A model generated the notes under the pieces. That model ran no database searches and was not told the origin of the DNA. It saw only the letters and a program-made list of their open reading frames with translations. This document shows positions 1 to 10,828 of a DNA stretch of 64,000 nucleotides, piece after piece. Source of the stretch: Mycoplana dimorpha (lineage in GTDB: Bacteria; Pseudomonadota; Alphaproteobacteria; Rhizobiales; Rhizobiaceae); NCBI RefSeq assembly GCF_003046475.1, contig NZ_PZZZ01000001.1, positions 558,001 to 622,000 of the forward strand. Reading direction: 5' to 3'. How positions within the stretch are numbered: the stretch's first letter is position 1; each line of letters begins with the position of its first letter. Made by a program: the position numbers and the translations under genes.

Positions 1-314
1 GAGCCATCTTGGTCAGGCGAGGGGTGGGGGCCTTGGGCCATGCAACGTATGCGACGAGGGTGGACCTAGTCGGCCTTTCGCAGAGGCAATGACTTCGCGT
101 TCTACAGGCGGAGAAGCAAAAGAGGCCTGCTGATCTGCCTTGCAGGAGAAAGTCGGTAAAATGACGACGGCGCAGCCGAACTCATACTGGGATATTGTTG
201 TGAAGTATCATCATTAATACGGTGCGCCTCGACTTATATTGTTCTTCGATGGCCGGCGGGCAGAGCTGGTAGACAATGGCCATCCGTGGCCTGGTTCTGC
301 CAGGCGGTCCTCCC
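1..314. other. gene-free stretch downstream of ggt
   Basis: I see no convincing gene here. The only structure is a hairpin just past the ggt stop codon: GCCTGG at 289-294 pairs with CCAGGC at 300-305 around a 5-base loop. No U-tract follows on the minus strand, so it is at most a weak terminator or a transcript-end stabiliser for ggt. The short open frames in this stretch have no ribosome-binding site or recognisable protein. Confidence 0.5.
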
Positions 315-2072
315 TCACTCGCCGATTGCAACGCCTTCCCGCCTGGGATCGGCACTGCCTTTCAATCCGTCGGTAGTGATCTCTATGGCCTGGAGGCCGG
401 AATTCATTTCCCCGACCTTGATCTCGTAGCCCAGCGCCTTCAGCGGTTCGGTGAGTTTTTCCGCATCCGTGCCGGCCTCGATTTCGAAGGTGCCGAAGCG
501 GTTCAGGAGGTGCGGCATCGCAACGATCTGGGCGACGTCCATGCCCCAGTCGATATAGCCGACCAGCGCCTGCGTGACATAGCCGATGATCTGGCTGCCG
601 CCTGGCGAGCCGATCGCCAGGAGCGGTTTGCCGTTCTTCATCACGATCGTCGGCGCCATCGAGGAGCGCGGCCGCTTGCCCGGTTCGACGCGGTTGGCGA
701 TCGGCACGCCGTTGTCGTGTGTCTCGAAGGAGAAGTCGGTCAGTTCGTTGTTGAGGAGAAAACCGTTCGTCATCAGCCGTGAGCCGAAGCCGTTCTCGAT
801 GGTCGTGGTCATCGAGACGACGTTGCCGTCCTTGTCGACAATGACGAAATGGCTGGTCGAGGGCAATTCGAGCGATTGGTCGCGGCCGAAGAGCAGGGCG
901 TGGTCCCATTCCGGCTCGCCCGCCTTCACCGTGTCCTTGGCGAGCGCCTTGTCGCCGTCGAGAAGGGCCGCGCGCTTGCCGAGATAGTCCTTGTCGAGCA
1001 AGCCCTTGACCGGCGAGGGCACGTAGTCGGTGTCGGCGAGATAGCGGCCGCGGTCGGCGAAGGCGAGGCGCTGGGCGTCGCCGATGATGCGCCAGGCTTG
1101 CGCGTTGTCCCAGCCGAGACCCTTGATGTCGAAGTTCTCGAGCATTCCGAGCGTCTGGCCGATCGAAACCGCGCCGGAGGAAGGTGGCCCCATGCCGCAC
1201 ACCTGTAGCGCCCGGTAGGGCATGCACACCGGCGGGCGCTCGCGGACGCGGTAGGTGGCGAGATCGTCGAGTGTCAGAACGCCCGGATTGCCGGCCGCCA
1301 TTCGCACCGTGTCGACGATCGCTTCGGCGATCGGGCCGGAGTAGAACGACTGGGCGCCGCCGTTGCCGATCGCCCGCAGCGTCCTGGCGTAGTCCGGGTT
1401 CTTCAGGATCGCGCCCGCCTTGAGCGCTGCGCCGGAGGCGTCGAAGAAATAGGCCTTGGTCTTTTCATATGTCTTCAATTTGTCGCCTTCGGCCGCAATC
1501 AGGGCGGCGAGGCGCGGCGATACGGCGAGTCCGGCATCTGCGAGTGCCGCCGCCGGCTCGAAGAGCGTCTTCCAGTCTAGCCTGCCGTAGCGCTTGTGTG
1601 CCTCCTGCAGCAGCATGACCGTGCCGGGCGTGCCGACCGAACGGCCGCCGACGACCGCATCGAAGAACCCCATCGGCTGCCCCTTGTCGTCGAGGAACAA
1701 TCCCGGCGTGGCGCGCAACGGCGCCGTCTCGCGGCCGTCGAGCGTCGTCAACTGGCCCTTTGCCGCGTCGTAATAGACGAGAAAGGCGCCGCCCCCGAGG
1801 CCGGAGGATTGCGGTTCGACAAGACCGAGGATCGTCTGGACTGCGACCGCCGCGTCGATGGCGCTGCCGCCCTCCTTCAGGATCTGCGCGCCGGCGGCCG
1901 CCGCCACCGGATTGGCTGCCGCCACCATGTAGGATTTCGCGGTGACCAGCCTGGCCTCCGTCGTGCTGGTCGCCCGTTCCGGTGCCGCTGCGTCGGAGGC
2001 CTGCTGCGGCAAGGCGGGCAGGACTGTGATGAGCAGGGCTGCCAGAGTGCATGCGAACCGTCTCATAGGCAT
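315..2072 (-). CDS. ggt: gamma-glutamyltransferase (secreted)
   Basis: A 585-residue gamma-glutamyltranspeptidase. It hydrolyses or transfers the gamma-glutamyl group of glutathione and related compounds in the periplasm. The N-terminus (MPMRRFACTLAALLITVLPA) is a Sec signal peptide. The large subunit follows, and the autoprocessing site is in PSTSHFVIVDKDG, where Thr at about residue 406 should be the new N-terminal nucleophile of the small subunit. The glycine-rich GSPGGSQIIGY segment near residue 490 matches the family's oxyanion/glycine loop. Length is normal. The start has a GGGAGGA ribosome site 5 bases upstream; a second Met two codons later is also possible. It stands alone, divergent from clpP. 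The family and the nucleophile are clear; the substrate is inferred. Confidence 0.95.
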   Translation of the reverse strand: MPMRRFACTLAALLITVLPALPQQASDAAAPERATSTTEARLVTAKSYMVAAANPVAAAAGAQILKEGGSAIDAAVAVQTILGLVEPQSSGLGGGAFLVYYDAAKGQLTTLDGRETAPLRATPGLFLDDKGQPMGFFDAVVGGRSVGTPGTVMLLQEAHKRYGRLDWKTLFEPAAALADAGLAVSPRLAALIAAEGDKLKTYEKTKAYFFDASGAALKAGAILKNPDYARTLRAIGNGGAQSFYSGPIAEAIVDTVRMAAGNPGVLTLDDLATYRVRERPPVCMPYRALQVCGMGPPSSGAVSIGQTLGMLENFDIKGLGWDNAQAWRIIGDAQRLAFADRGRYLADTDYVPSPVKGLLDKDYLGKRAALLDGDKALAKDTVKAGEPEWDHALLFGRDQSLELPSTSHFVIVDKDGNVVSMTTTIENGFGSRLMTNGFLLNNELTDFSFETHDNGVPIANRVEPGKRPRSSMAPTIVMKNGKPLLAIGSPGGSQIIGYVTQALVGYIDWGMDVAQIVAMPHLLNRFGTFEIEAGTDAEKLTEPLKALGYEIKVGEMNSGLQAIEITTDGLKGSADPRREGVAIGE

Positions 2073-2379
2073 CTGATCCTCCCTCGAAATCGCCGCAATA
2101 CTATGGATTGTAGGCGCCGAGGTGGCAATCGGCAGCGCGGCAGGGCCCTTTGCACAGGGAACCTTTGGCGCGCTTCAGGCTTCCTTTACGCTCGCGTTCC
2201 ATTGCGTTGTGGATACCCGCCGTCAGCCTTCGCCGGGTTAACCGCAATCTGGCATTGAGCGGGGGCAATGTGCCGGCGTGTCTTGAAGTGAGGCACCCGG
2301 ACACTCTATGTAGGGAAGATGACGAACTGTTGATTCCCGGCGCTTGGCAAGGTTTCGGGCCACACTGGATAGGGTTGAT
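2073..2379. other. divergent intergenic region between ggt and clpP
   Basis: About 307 bases separate the divergent ggt and clpP starts. Besides the sigma-32-like promoter listed separately, I see the ggt ribosome site next to its start and no credible gene. Short frames crossing the region on both strands lack ribosome sites. Confidence 0.5.
2282..2314 (+). promoter_or_regulatory. candidate heat-shock (sigma-32) promoter of clpP
   Basis: CTTGAA at 2282-2287 is followed 17 bases later by TCTATGT (2305-2311) and then AGG. The alphaproteobacterial RpoH consensus is CTTG, a spacer of about 17-18, then CYTATNTNNG. The -10 part matches at 6 of 7 fixed positions and keeps the downstream G; the spacer is one base longer counted from CTTG. 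It lies about 70 bases ahead of the clpP start, a plausible place for a heat-inducible protease gene. Inferred from motif matching only. Confidence 0.5.
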
Positions 2380-3012
2380 ATGAGAAATCCCGTAGATACC
2401 GCACTGGGCCTCGTGCCCATGGTCGTCGAGCAGACCAACCGCGGCGAGCGCTCCTACGATATCTTTTCCCGCCTGCTCAAGGAACGCATCATCTTCCTGA
2501 CGGGACCGGTCGAGGATTCCATGGCGACCCTCGTCTGCGCGCAGCTTCTCTTCCTCGAGGCCGAGAACCCGAAGAAGGAAATCGCGCTTTACATCAATTC
2601 GCCCGGCGGCGTCGTTTCGTCCGGCATGGCGATCTACGACACCATGCAGTTCATCAAGCCGGCCGTCTCGACGCTCTGCATCGGCCAGGCCGCCTCGATG
2701 GGGTCGCTGCTGCTGGCCGCCGGCCACAAGGACATGCGGTTTGCTACGCCGAACGCCCGCATCATGGTCCATCAGCCCTCCGGCGGCTTCCAGGGGCAGG
2801 CCTCCGACATCGAGCGCCACGCCAAGGACATCCTCAAGATGAAGCGGCGCCTGAACGAGGTCTACGTGAAGCACTGCGGCCGGACGTACGAGGAGGTCGA
2901 GCAGACGCTCGATCGCGACCACTTCATGAGCGCCGACGAGGCGCTTGATTGGGGTCTGGTTGACAAGGTGATCACCACCCGGGAAGCGATCGAAGGTTCG
3001 CAAGCCGATTGA
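2380..3012 (+). CDS. clpP: ATP-dependent Clp protease proteolytic subunit
   Basis: A 210-residue ClpP serine peptidase, the barrel that degrades unfolded substrates delivered by ClpX or ClpA in the cytosol. The catalytic triad is visible: Ser106 in GQAASMGS, His131 in IMVHQPSGG and Asp180 in LDRDHFMS, each offset by five from the E. coli numbering. I chose the ATG at 2380 ([10 protein letters not shown]), which has AGGG five bases upstream and matches the usual rhizobial N-terminus. The frame stays open to a TTG at 2344, but that gives an atypical 12-residue extension. clpX follows after 283 bases. A sigma-32-like promoter sits upstream, consistent with heat control. Confidence 0.96.
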   Translation: MRNPVDTALGLVPMVVEQTNRGERSYDIFSRLLKERIIFLTGPVEDSMATLVCAQLLFLEAENPKKEIALYINSPGGVVSSGMAIYDTMQFIKPAVSTLCIGQAASMGSLLLAAGHKDMRFATPNARIMVHQPSGGFQGQASDIERHAKDILKMKRRLNEVYVKHCGRTYEEVEQTLDRDHFMSADEALDWGLVDKVITTREAIEGSQAD

Positions 3013-3295
3013 TTTCAACGAGTTGCGCCGGCTGGGACCGGTCCTCGCGCATTTGTAATGGTCCGAGGGCTTTATCCGGCCGGCAAAGACGATAATATGG
3101 CCGTTAATGCTATGTTGGCGTGGACCGAGCTAGCATGCGGTAAAAGTGGGGGATTCGTTGCCACCGGTCGGGGTACCGCTCGACCGGCAAGTACCCCAAA
3201 GAGCCTTCGATGGGCCGGCCTGGCGCCGGACCGCAGGGTGGGTTGAGTTGACCGCTTAGCCGAACGGCTATGCGGCGTGCCGGAAGGAAAGTGAT

Positions 3296-4573
3296 ATGAG
3301 TAAGGTCAGCGGCGGCAACGGCGGCGACTCCAAGAACACTCTCTATTGTTCGTTCTGCGGCAAGAGCCAGCACGAAGTCCGCAAGCTCATTGCCGGACCG
3401 ACGGTGTTCATCTGCGACGAGTGCGTCGAGCTGTGCATGGACATCATCCGCGAGGAGAACAAGACCTCGATGGTGAAGTCCCGCGACGGCGTCCCCACGC
3501 CCCAGGATATCATCAAGGTCCTCGACGAATATGTCATCGGCCAGCAGCAGGCCAAGCGCATCCTGTCGGTGGCGGTGCACAACCACTACAAGCGCCTGGC
3601 GCATGCCGCCAAGGGCTCCGATGTGGAATTGGCGAAGTCGAACATCATGCTCGTCGGTCCGACCGGCTGCGGCAAGACCTACCTCGCCCAGACGCTGGCC
3701 CGCATCATCGACGTGCCCTTCACGATGGCCGACGCGACGACGCTCACCGAAGCCGGCTACGTCGGGGAGGATGTCGAGAACATCATCCTGAAGCTGCTGC
3801 AGGCCGCCGACTACAATGTCGAGCGTGCCCAGCGCGGCATCGTCTACATCGACGAGGTCGACAAGATCTCGCGCAAGTCGGACAATCCCTCGATAACCCG
3901 CGACGTGTCGGGCGAGGGCGTGCAGCAGGCGCTCTTGAAGATCATGGAAGGCACGGTGGCGTCTGTTCCCCCGCAGGGCGGCCGCAAGCATCCGCAGCAG
4001 GAGTTCCTGCAGGTTGACACGACCAACATCCTGTTCATCTGCGGCGGCGCCTTTGCCGGCCTCGACAAGATCATCTCCGCCCGCGGTGAAAAGACCTCGA
4101 TCGGCTTCGGGGCGACGGTGCGCGCACCGGAAGACCGTCGTGTCGGCGAAGTGCTGCGCGAGCTGGAGCCGGAAGACCTGGTGAAGTTCGGCCTCATTCC
4201 GGAATTCATCGGCCGTCTGCCGGTGCTGGCGACGCTGGAAGACCTCGACGAGGATGCGCTGATCCAGATCCTGTCGGAGCCGAAGAATGCGCTCGTCAAG
4301 CAGTACCAGCGCCTGTTCGAGATGGAAGACGTCGAGCTGACCTTCCACGAAGATGCGCTGCGCGAGATCGCCCGCAAGGCGATCGTCCGCAAGACCGGCG
4401 CTCGCGGCCTGCGCTCGATCATGGAGAAGATCCTGCTCGACACGATGTTCGAGCTGCCGACGCTCGAGGGTGTCCGCGAGGTCGTCATCTCCGACGAGGT
4501 CGTCAAGGGATCCGCGCGCCCGCTCTACATCTACTCGGAGCGCTCGGAGGAAAAGACCAACGTATCCGCTTGA
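3296..4573 (+). CDS. clpX: ATP-dependent Clp protease ATP-binding subunit ClpX
   Basis: A 425-residue AAA+ unfoldase that recognises tagged proteins, unfolds them and feeds them into ClpP. In alphaproteobacteria this includes cell-cycle regulators such as CtrA (family knowledge). An N-terminal zinc-binding domain is visible (CSFCGK, then CDECVELC). It is followed by Walker A GPTGCGKT, the GYVGEDVEN pore loop, Walker [10 protein letters not shown] and the C-terminal small domain with KTGARGLRS. Length is normal. The ATG at 3296 has GGAAGGAAAG upstream. It lies downstream of clpP in the same direction, with a 283-base leader that contains interleaved inverted repeats, so it may be transcribed from its own promoter. 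Confidence 0.97.
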   Translation: MSKVSGGNGGDSKNTLYCSFCGKSQHEVRKLIAGPTVFICDECVELCMDIIREENKTSMVKSRDGVPTPQDIIKVLDEYVIGQQQAKRILSVAVHNHYKRLAHAAKGSDVELAKSNIMLVGPTGCGKTYLAQTLARIIDVPFTMADATTLTEAGYVGEDVENIILKLLQAADYNVERAQRGIVYIDEVDKISRKSDNPSITRDVSGEGVQQALLKIMEGTVASVPPQGGRKHPQQEFLQVDTTNILFICGGAFAGLDKIISARGEKTSIGFGATVRAPEDRRVGEVLRELEPEDLVKFGLIPEFIGRLPVLATLEDLDEDALIQILSEPKNALVKQYQRLFEMEDVELTFHEDALREIARKAIVRKTGARGLRSIMEKILLDTMFELPTLEGVREVVISDEVVKGSARPLYIYSERSEEKTNVSA

Positions 4574-4587
4574 TGCGACCGGCTCGA

Positions 4588-4610
4588 TAGACCCGCCCCT
4601 GGCGGGTCTA
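4588..4610 (+). terminator. hairpin after clpX
   Basis: A perfect 10-bp inverted repeat, TAGACCCGCC (4588-4597) and GGCGGGTCTA (4601-4610), with a 3-base loop, begins 15 bases after the clpX stop. No U-tract follows, so it may attenuate or stabilise the transcript end rather than act as a classical terminator. Confidence 0.5.
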
Positions 4611-4803
4611 CGTGCGCAGGCATACGTGGGCTTTCGCGGCCATGAGGCATGCAGCGCTTGATGCCGCGTGTTCGGGGGCAGCTTTTCTGCGGGCTTGAAA
4701 ACTGGTTAACAGAGCGCCACTTGTGGGTGGACGATAGGGCCGGACAAGCGCAGATGCGCCCGGCTATCAGCTCCCGGCGACGGGATGTTGGAAAGGACAA
4801 GAC

Positions 4804-7230
<2,427 letters not shown>

Positions 7231-7276
7231 GATGGCTGAACGCCGAATCTGGTGTTTACGTCCAACGTAAAAATCG

Positions 7277-7304
7277 AAAGGCCGGCTTCAAAAGCCGGCC
7301 TTTT
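7277..7304 (+). terminator. rho-independent terminator of lon
   Basis: AAAGGCCGGCTT (7277-7288) pairs perfectly with AAGCCGGCCTTT (7292-7303) around a CAA loop and ends in a T run, about 46 bases after the lon stop. The symmetric A and T flanks would let it work in both directions. Confidence 0.9.
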
Positions 7305-7359
7305 CCGTCGAAAAGGCTGTGAAAAGCCTGGAACCCCAGCGTTTGCCGCCGAAATCCGG

Positions 7360-7387
7360 TTGCGGCGGAAAAGGCGATGCGTATTCT
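7360..7387 (+). promoter_or_regulatory. candidate housekeeping promoter of hupB
   Basis: TTGCGG (7360-7365) and TATTCT (7382-7387) are separated by 16 bases, lie between the lon terminator and hupB, and would start transcription about 45 bases ahead of the hupB start. The -35 resembles the TTGNGG-like hexamers common in alphaproteobacterial vegetative promoters. Confidence 0.5.
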
Positions 7388-7437
7388 GCCCCCGACTTGG
7401 TATGAGTCGTTTCGAACCGTATGAAAGGGGTGGAAAC

Positions 7438-7713
7438 ATGAACAAGAATGAACTCGTCTCCGCAGTAGCTGAGAAGTCCGGACTGTCGAAGACCGATGCA
7501 GCATCCGCTGTCGATGCCGTATTCGAGACGATCCAGGGCGAACTCAAGAACGGCGGCGACGTTCGCCTCGTCGGGTTCGGCAATTTCTCCGTTTCGCGTC
7601 GCGAAGCCTCGAAGGGCCGCAATCTCTCGACCGGCGCGGAAATCGACATTCCGGCCCGCAACGTTCCGAAGTTTTCGGCTGGCAAGGGCCTGAAGGACGC
7701 CGTCAACGGCTGA
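7438..7713 (+). CDS. hupB: DNA-binding protein HU
   Basis: A 91-residue HU/IHF-family nucleoid protein that bends DNA non-specifically and compacts the chromosome. It begins MNKNELVSAVAEKSGLSK and contains the signature loop GFGNFSVSRREASKGRN, followed by the RNVPKFSAGKGLKDAVNG tail typical of HU. The ATG at 7438 has AAAGGGG upstream. An upstream in-frame extension would run through the lon terminator and is rejected. It is monocistronic, with its own candidate promoter and a rho-independent terminator. The position directly after lon is common in alphaproteobacteria. Confidence 0.96.
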   Translation: MNKNELVSAVAEKSGLSKTDAASAVDAVFETIQGELKNGGDVRLVGFGNFSVSRREASKGRNLSTGAEIDIPARNVPKFSAGKGLKDAVNG

Positions 7714-7777
7714 TGCTTTCAACCGGCGTGACGGTTCTGTCACGCCACGGCCGGCCTGCCCGGCAACGCCATGGATC

Positions 7778-7804
7778 AAGGGCCCGTCTGGGTCCTTTTT
7801 CTTT
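7778..7804 (+). terminator. rho-independent terminator of hupB
   Basis: AAGGGCCC (7778-7785) pairs with GGGTCCTT (7790-7797) with one G-T wobble and a GTCT loop, followed by TTTCTTT. It lies 65 bases after the hupB stop. Confidence 0.85.
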
Positions 7805-7823
7805 ATGGGGTGTCGTCTTCCAA

Positions 7824-7852
7824 CTGTCATCGAGCCGTCATCGCGCTGTAAC
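7824..7852 (+). promoter_or_regulatory. Pho box (PhoB binding site), three repeats
   Basis: Three 7-base direct repeats at exactly 11-base spacing: CTGTCAT (7824-7830), CCGTCAT (7835-7841) and CTGTAAC (7846-7852), with 4-base spacers CGAG and CGCG. This is the classical PhoB box layout (CTGTCAT-N4-CTGTCAT, often with a third unit). It lies about 50 bases upstream of a secreted phytase-like esterase, so phosphate-starvation control of that gene is a strong inference. Confidence 0.85.
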
Positions 7853-7869
7853 GGCAGGCGACCAAAACC

Positions 7870-7895
7870 CCGGAGTTCCTATAGGCCAACTCCGG
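7870..7895 (+). promoter_or_regulatory. inverted repeat overlapping the ribosome site
   Basis: CCGGAGTT (7870-7877) and AACTCCGG (7888-7895) form an 8-bp stem, with the palindrome CCTATAGG in the loop. The right arm runs into the ribosome-binding site GGAGGA (7894-7899) of the esterase gene, so in mRNA it could partly hide the site. It may equally be a protein-binding palindrome or contain the -10 (TATAGG). Confidence 0.45.
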
Positions 7896-7903
7896 AGGAT
7901 TTC

Positions 7904-10093
7904 ATGACGTCCCGCTCCCTCGTCGCGGCACTCGCCGCCGTCCTGGCGGCATCGGCCGCGCCGGCGGCCTACGCCGAGCCCATGTTCAACCGCATCGCCT
8001 CCTTCGCCGTCGCCGACAATCTTCCGGATGGCGTCGACCCCGCAGCTGTGACGTCGTCCGAGATCGTCGCGGCCACGGAAGACGGCAATACGCTCGTCTA
8101 TTCCGACAGCCCGCTGCGGGCGATCGGCTTCATCGACATTACCGACCCGAGGACGCCGCGGGCCGGCGGCACGGTCACGTTCGGGGGCGAGCCAACCTCG
8201 GTTGCGATCGCCGGCGGCCATGCCCTCGTTGCCGTCAACACCCGCAAGAGCTTCCTCGAGCCGTCGGGCCTGCTCGCCGTCGTCGACATTGCCACGAGGA
8301 AGGTCGGCGCCAGCTGCGATCTCGGCGGCCAGCCGGACTCGATCGCCCTCAACAAGGACAAGACGATCGCCGCGATCGCCATCGAAAACGAGCGTGACGA
8401 AGACGTCAACGACGGCGATATCCCACAGATGCCGGCAGGCGACCTTGTGCTGCTTTCGGTCAAGGATGGCGCGGTTGATTGCGGCTCGCTGAAGCGCGTT
8501 TCGTTGACCGGTCTTGCTGCCGTTGCCGGCGACGACCCGGAGCCGGAATTCGTCTCCTTCAACGGTCAGGACGAGATCGCGCTTACCCTGCAGGAAAACA
8601 ACCATATCGTCATCGTCGACGGCAAGACAGGCGCCGTGAAAAGCCACTTCTCGGCCGGCACCGTCGACCTGGACAGCATCGATACGAAGAAGGACGGTGC
8701 GCTGAAGTTCACCGGCGGGATGAAGGACGTCCCCCGCGAGCCCGACGCGGTGAAGTGGTTGGACGACAATCGCCTCGTCGTCGCCAATGAAGGTGACTGG
8801 AAGGGCGGCGCGCGCGGCTTCACGATCTTCGACACGACCGGCAAGATTCTTTATGAAAGCGGTGCCTCCTTCGAGCATGCCATCGCCGAGCTTGGCCACT
8901 ATCCCGACAAGCGCAACAAGAAGGGCGTCGAGCCGGAAGGCCTGGAGGCCGCGAAGTTCGGTGACGACAACCTGTTCTTCGTGCTTGCCGAACGCGCCTC
9001 TATCGTCGGCGTCTACAAGGATACCGGCGCCGAGCCGCAGTTGCTGCAGCTTCTGCCGTCGGGCATCGGGCCGGAGGGCGCCGTCGCCATCCCGAGCCGC
9101 AACCTCTTCGTCACCGCCAACGAGACCGATCTTGTCGAGGATGGCGGCGCCCGGTCGCATGTCATGATCTACGAGCGCGCCGATGGCCCGGCCGCCTATC
9201 CGCAGATCCGCGCGGCGGAGAAGGAGGGGCTGCCGATCGGGTTCGGAGCGCTTTCCGGGCTGGCCGCAACCGATGAGCCCGGCAAGCTCCATGCGATCAG
9301 CGATTCAGTCTATTCCTCCGATCCGGCGATCTTCACCATCGACGCGACGAAGCAGCCGGCGGTCATCACCGACAAGTTGACCATCACCCGCGATGGCGCA
9401 CCGGCGCAGAAGCTCGATCTGGAAGGCATCGTCGGAGACGGCGAGGGCGGTTTCTGGATCGCCAGCGAAGGCAATGCCGACAAGCTCTACGCCCATGCCA
9501 TCCTGCATGTGAACAAGAAGGGCGAGATCAAGAAGGAGATCGCGATTCCGGCCGAGCTGCGCGCCGGCGAAACCCGCTTCGGCTTCGAGGGGATCACCAC
9601 GGTCGGCAAAGGCGACGACATGGTGCTCTGGATGGCCGTGCAGCGCGAGTGGAAGGATGACGCGAAGGGTCTCGTGAAGCTTGTCTCCTACAAGCCGGCG
9701 ACCGAGGAATGGGGCGCGGTCCATTACCCACTGGAGACGACGGAGAAGGGCTGGGTCGGCCTGTCGGAGATCACCGTCACCGGCGACTACGCCTATGTTA
9801 TCGAACGCGACAACCTGATCGGCAAGGACGCCAGGCTGAAGAAGCTTTATCGCGTGGCGCTGGCCGAGCTGAAGCCGGCCAAGCTCGGTGAGGCTCTGCC
9901 GGTCGTGAAGAAGGAGGAGGTCCGCGACCTCATTCCTGAGCTGAAGGCGCTGAACGGCTACGTGGTCGACAAGGTCGAAGGCTTTGCCATCGACGCCGCC
10001 GGCAACGGCTATGTCGTCACCGACAACGACGGCGTCGACGACTCCTCCGGCGAAACGCTGTTCTTCGGCATCGGCCCGATCAACGCGATGTGA
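7904..10093 (+). CDS. secreted esterase-like phytase family protein
   Basis: A 729-residue secreted protein with a clear signal peptide (MTSRSLVAALAAVLAASAAP, cleavage near AAYAE). The N-terminal half is a beta-propeller-like repeat region of the type seen in choice-of-anchor/LVIVD proteins. The C-terminal part resembles the 'esterase-like activity of phytase' domain, ending with VEGFAIDAAGNGYVVTDNDG. The probable role is phosphate-ester hydrolysis in the periplasm or outside the cell; no catalytic residue is proven. The ATG at 7904 has GGAGGA five bases ahead; the frame is open to 7805, but that would translate the Pho box. Standing alone behind a three-repeat Pho box, it is probably induced by phosphate starvation. 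Confidence 0.8.
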   Translation: MTSRSLVAALAAVLAASAAPAAYAEPMFNRIASFAVADNLPDGVDPAAVTSSEIVAATEDGNTLVYSDSPLRAIGFIDITDPRTPRAGGTVTFGGEPTSVAIAGGHALVAVNTRKSFLEPSGLLAVVDIATRKVGASCDLGGQPDSIALNKDKTIAAIAIENERDEDVNDGDIPQMPAGDLVLLSVKDGAVDCGSLKRVSLTGLAAVAGDDPEPEFVSFNGQDEIALTLQENNHIVIVDGKTGAVKSHFSAGTVDLDSIDTKKDGALKFTGGMKDVPREPDAVKWLDDNRLVVANEGDWKGGARGFTIFDTTGKILYESGASFEHAIAELGHYPDKRNKKGVEPEGLEAAKFGDDNLFFVLAERASIVGVYKDTGAEPQLLQLLPSGIGPEGAVAIPSRNLFVTANETDLVEDGGARSHVMIYERADGPAAYPQIRAAEKEGLPIGFGALSGLAATDEPGKLHAISDSVYSSDPAIFTIDATKQPAVITDKLTITRDGAPAQKLDLEGIVGDGEGGFWIASEGNADKLYAHAILHVNKKGEIKKEIAIPAELRAGETRFGFEGITTVGKGDDMVLWMAVQREWKDDAKGLVKLVSYKPATEEWGAVHYPLETTEKGWVGLSEITVTGDYAYVIERDNLIGKDARLKKLYRVALAELKPAKLGEALPVVKKEEVRDLIPELKALNGYVVDKVEGFAIDAAGNGYVVTDNDGVDDSSGETLFFGIGPINAM

Positions 10094-10195
10094 TGCCGCC
10101 AGAATTAGGAAGGCCGGGAGCATGGCTCCCGGCCTTCGAACTGGAAATCGCCACTGAACACGTTTCTGTCACCGGCCAGCGCGGGGAGGCGCCGA

Positions 10196-10675
10196 TCAGC
10201 CTGTTGCGCGAGACTCTGCGGCGCCGAGCCGGGCCTCGTCCCTTTCGCGCTGCAGTTCCAGGGTTCGCGCGCTGAGACATTCGAGGATTTCGCAGAGCTG
10301 GGCCTTCTGCCCATCTTCCAGAATATCGAAGATGGCCTTCACGGTCTTTTCCTTGGGCTCCATGGCAGCACTTATGACGGCGCGCCCCGTTTCCGTGATG
10401 GAGACGATCTTGGCGCGGCGATCCCGCGGATCCGGTTCGCGCGTGACCAGCTTGTCGCGCTCCAGCCCGTCGATCGCTTCGGTTACGGTCCGCGGTGCGA
10501 ATCCCAGCGTCGCGGCGATGTCCGTAGAGCGCTGCGGTCCTTCGCAAGCAAGCAGAAACAGGAACTTGCTGCGCGCCAGCGAAACACCTTCATCCATCAT
10601 GCACTCGTTCAACAGGCGGCTGACCTGATGATAGAGCTTGAACATGCCCTGTGCGAGTTCGACGGTGTCATTCAT
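10196..10675 (-). CDS. MarR-family transcriptional regulator
   Basis: A 159-residue winged-helix regulator. The HTH lies around residues 45-75 (RSTDIAATLGFAPRTVTEAI), followed by the wing DGLERDKLVTREPDPRDRRA with the conserved DxRDRR element. MarR proteins act as dimeric repressors whose ligand is usually a phenolic or other small molecule; nothing here identifies it. It is divergent from the yhaO-like gene. Its promoter (TTGACA-N17-TATGGT) places +1 on the A of the ATG, so the mRNA looks leaderless, and no ribosome site is seen. Repeated GGACCAT elements in the promoter are candidate operators. Confidence 0.88.
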   Translation of the reverse strand: MNDTVELAQGMFKLYHQVSRLLNECMMDEGVSLARSKFLFLLACEGPQRSTDIAATLGFAPRTVTEAIDGLERDKLVTREPDPRDRRAKIVSITETGRAVISAAMEPKEKTVKAIFDILEDGQKAQLCEILECLSARTLELQRERDEARLGAAESRATG

Positions 10676-10679
10676 GACA

Positions 10680-10710
10680 GGACCATAGATTTATTGAGGG
10701 ACCATGTCAA
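10680..10710 (-). promoter_or_regulatory. promoter of the marR gene, with GGACCAT repeats
   Basis: Read on the minus strand, TTGACA (10710-10705) and TATGGT (10687-10682) are separated by exactly 17 bases. Six bases then lead to the ATG at 10675, so transcription should begin at the start codon. The plus-strand heptamer GGACCAT occurs twice (10680-10686 and 10699-10705), overlapping the -10 and the end of the -35, and may be an autoregulatory operator. Confidence 0.65.
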
Positions 10711-10828
10711 CGAATCGGCACGGTCGACACGGGCCAGCCGTTCCGAACTGTATTTTGGACGAGGATAACCTTGCCGGCGCACGGATCGACCATTGACCGC
10801 CCTGCAATGGCGGGGGGAAGGTCACCGC

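Noticed and set aside
289-305. Classical terminator for ggt
   Set aside because: The hairpin is real but has no following T run on the minus strand.
4694-4722. Heat-shock promoter ahead of lon
   Set aside because: CTTGAA is present, but no acceptable CYTATNT -10 lies at the right distance.
7714-7903. tRNA gene after hupB, as in some rhizobia
   Set aside because: I looked for cloverleaf arms and a GGTTCGAATCC-type T arm; only the hupB terminator and the Pho box are present.
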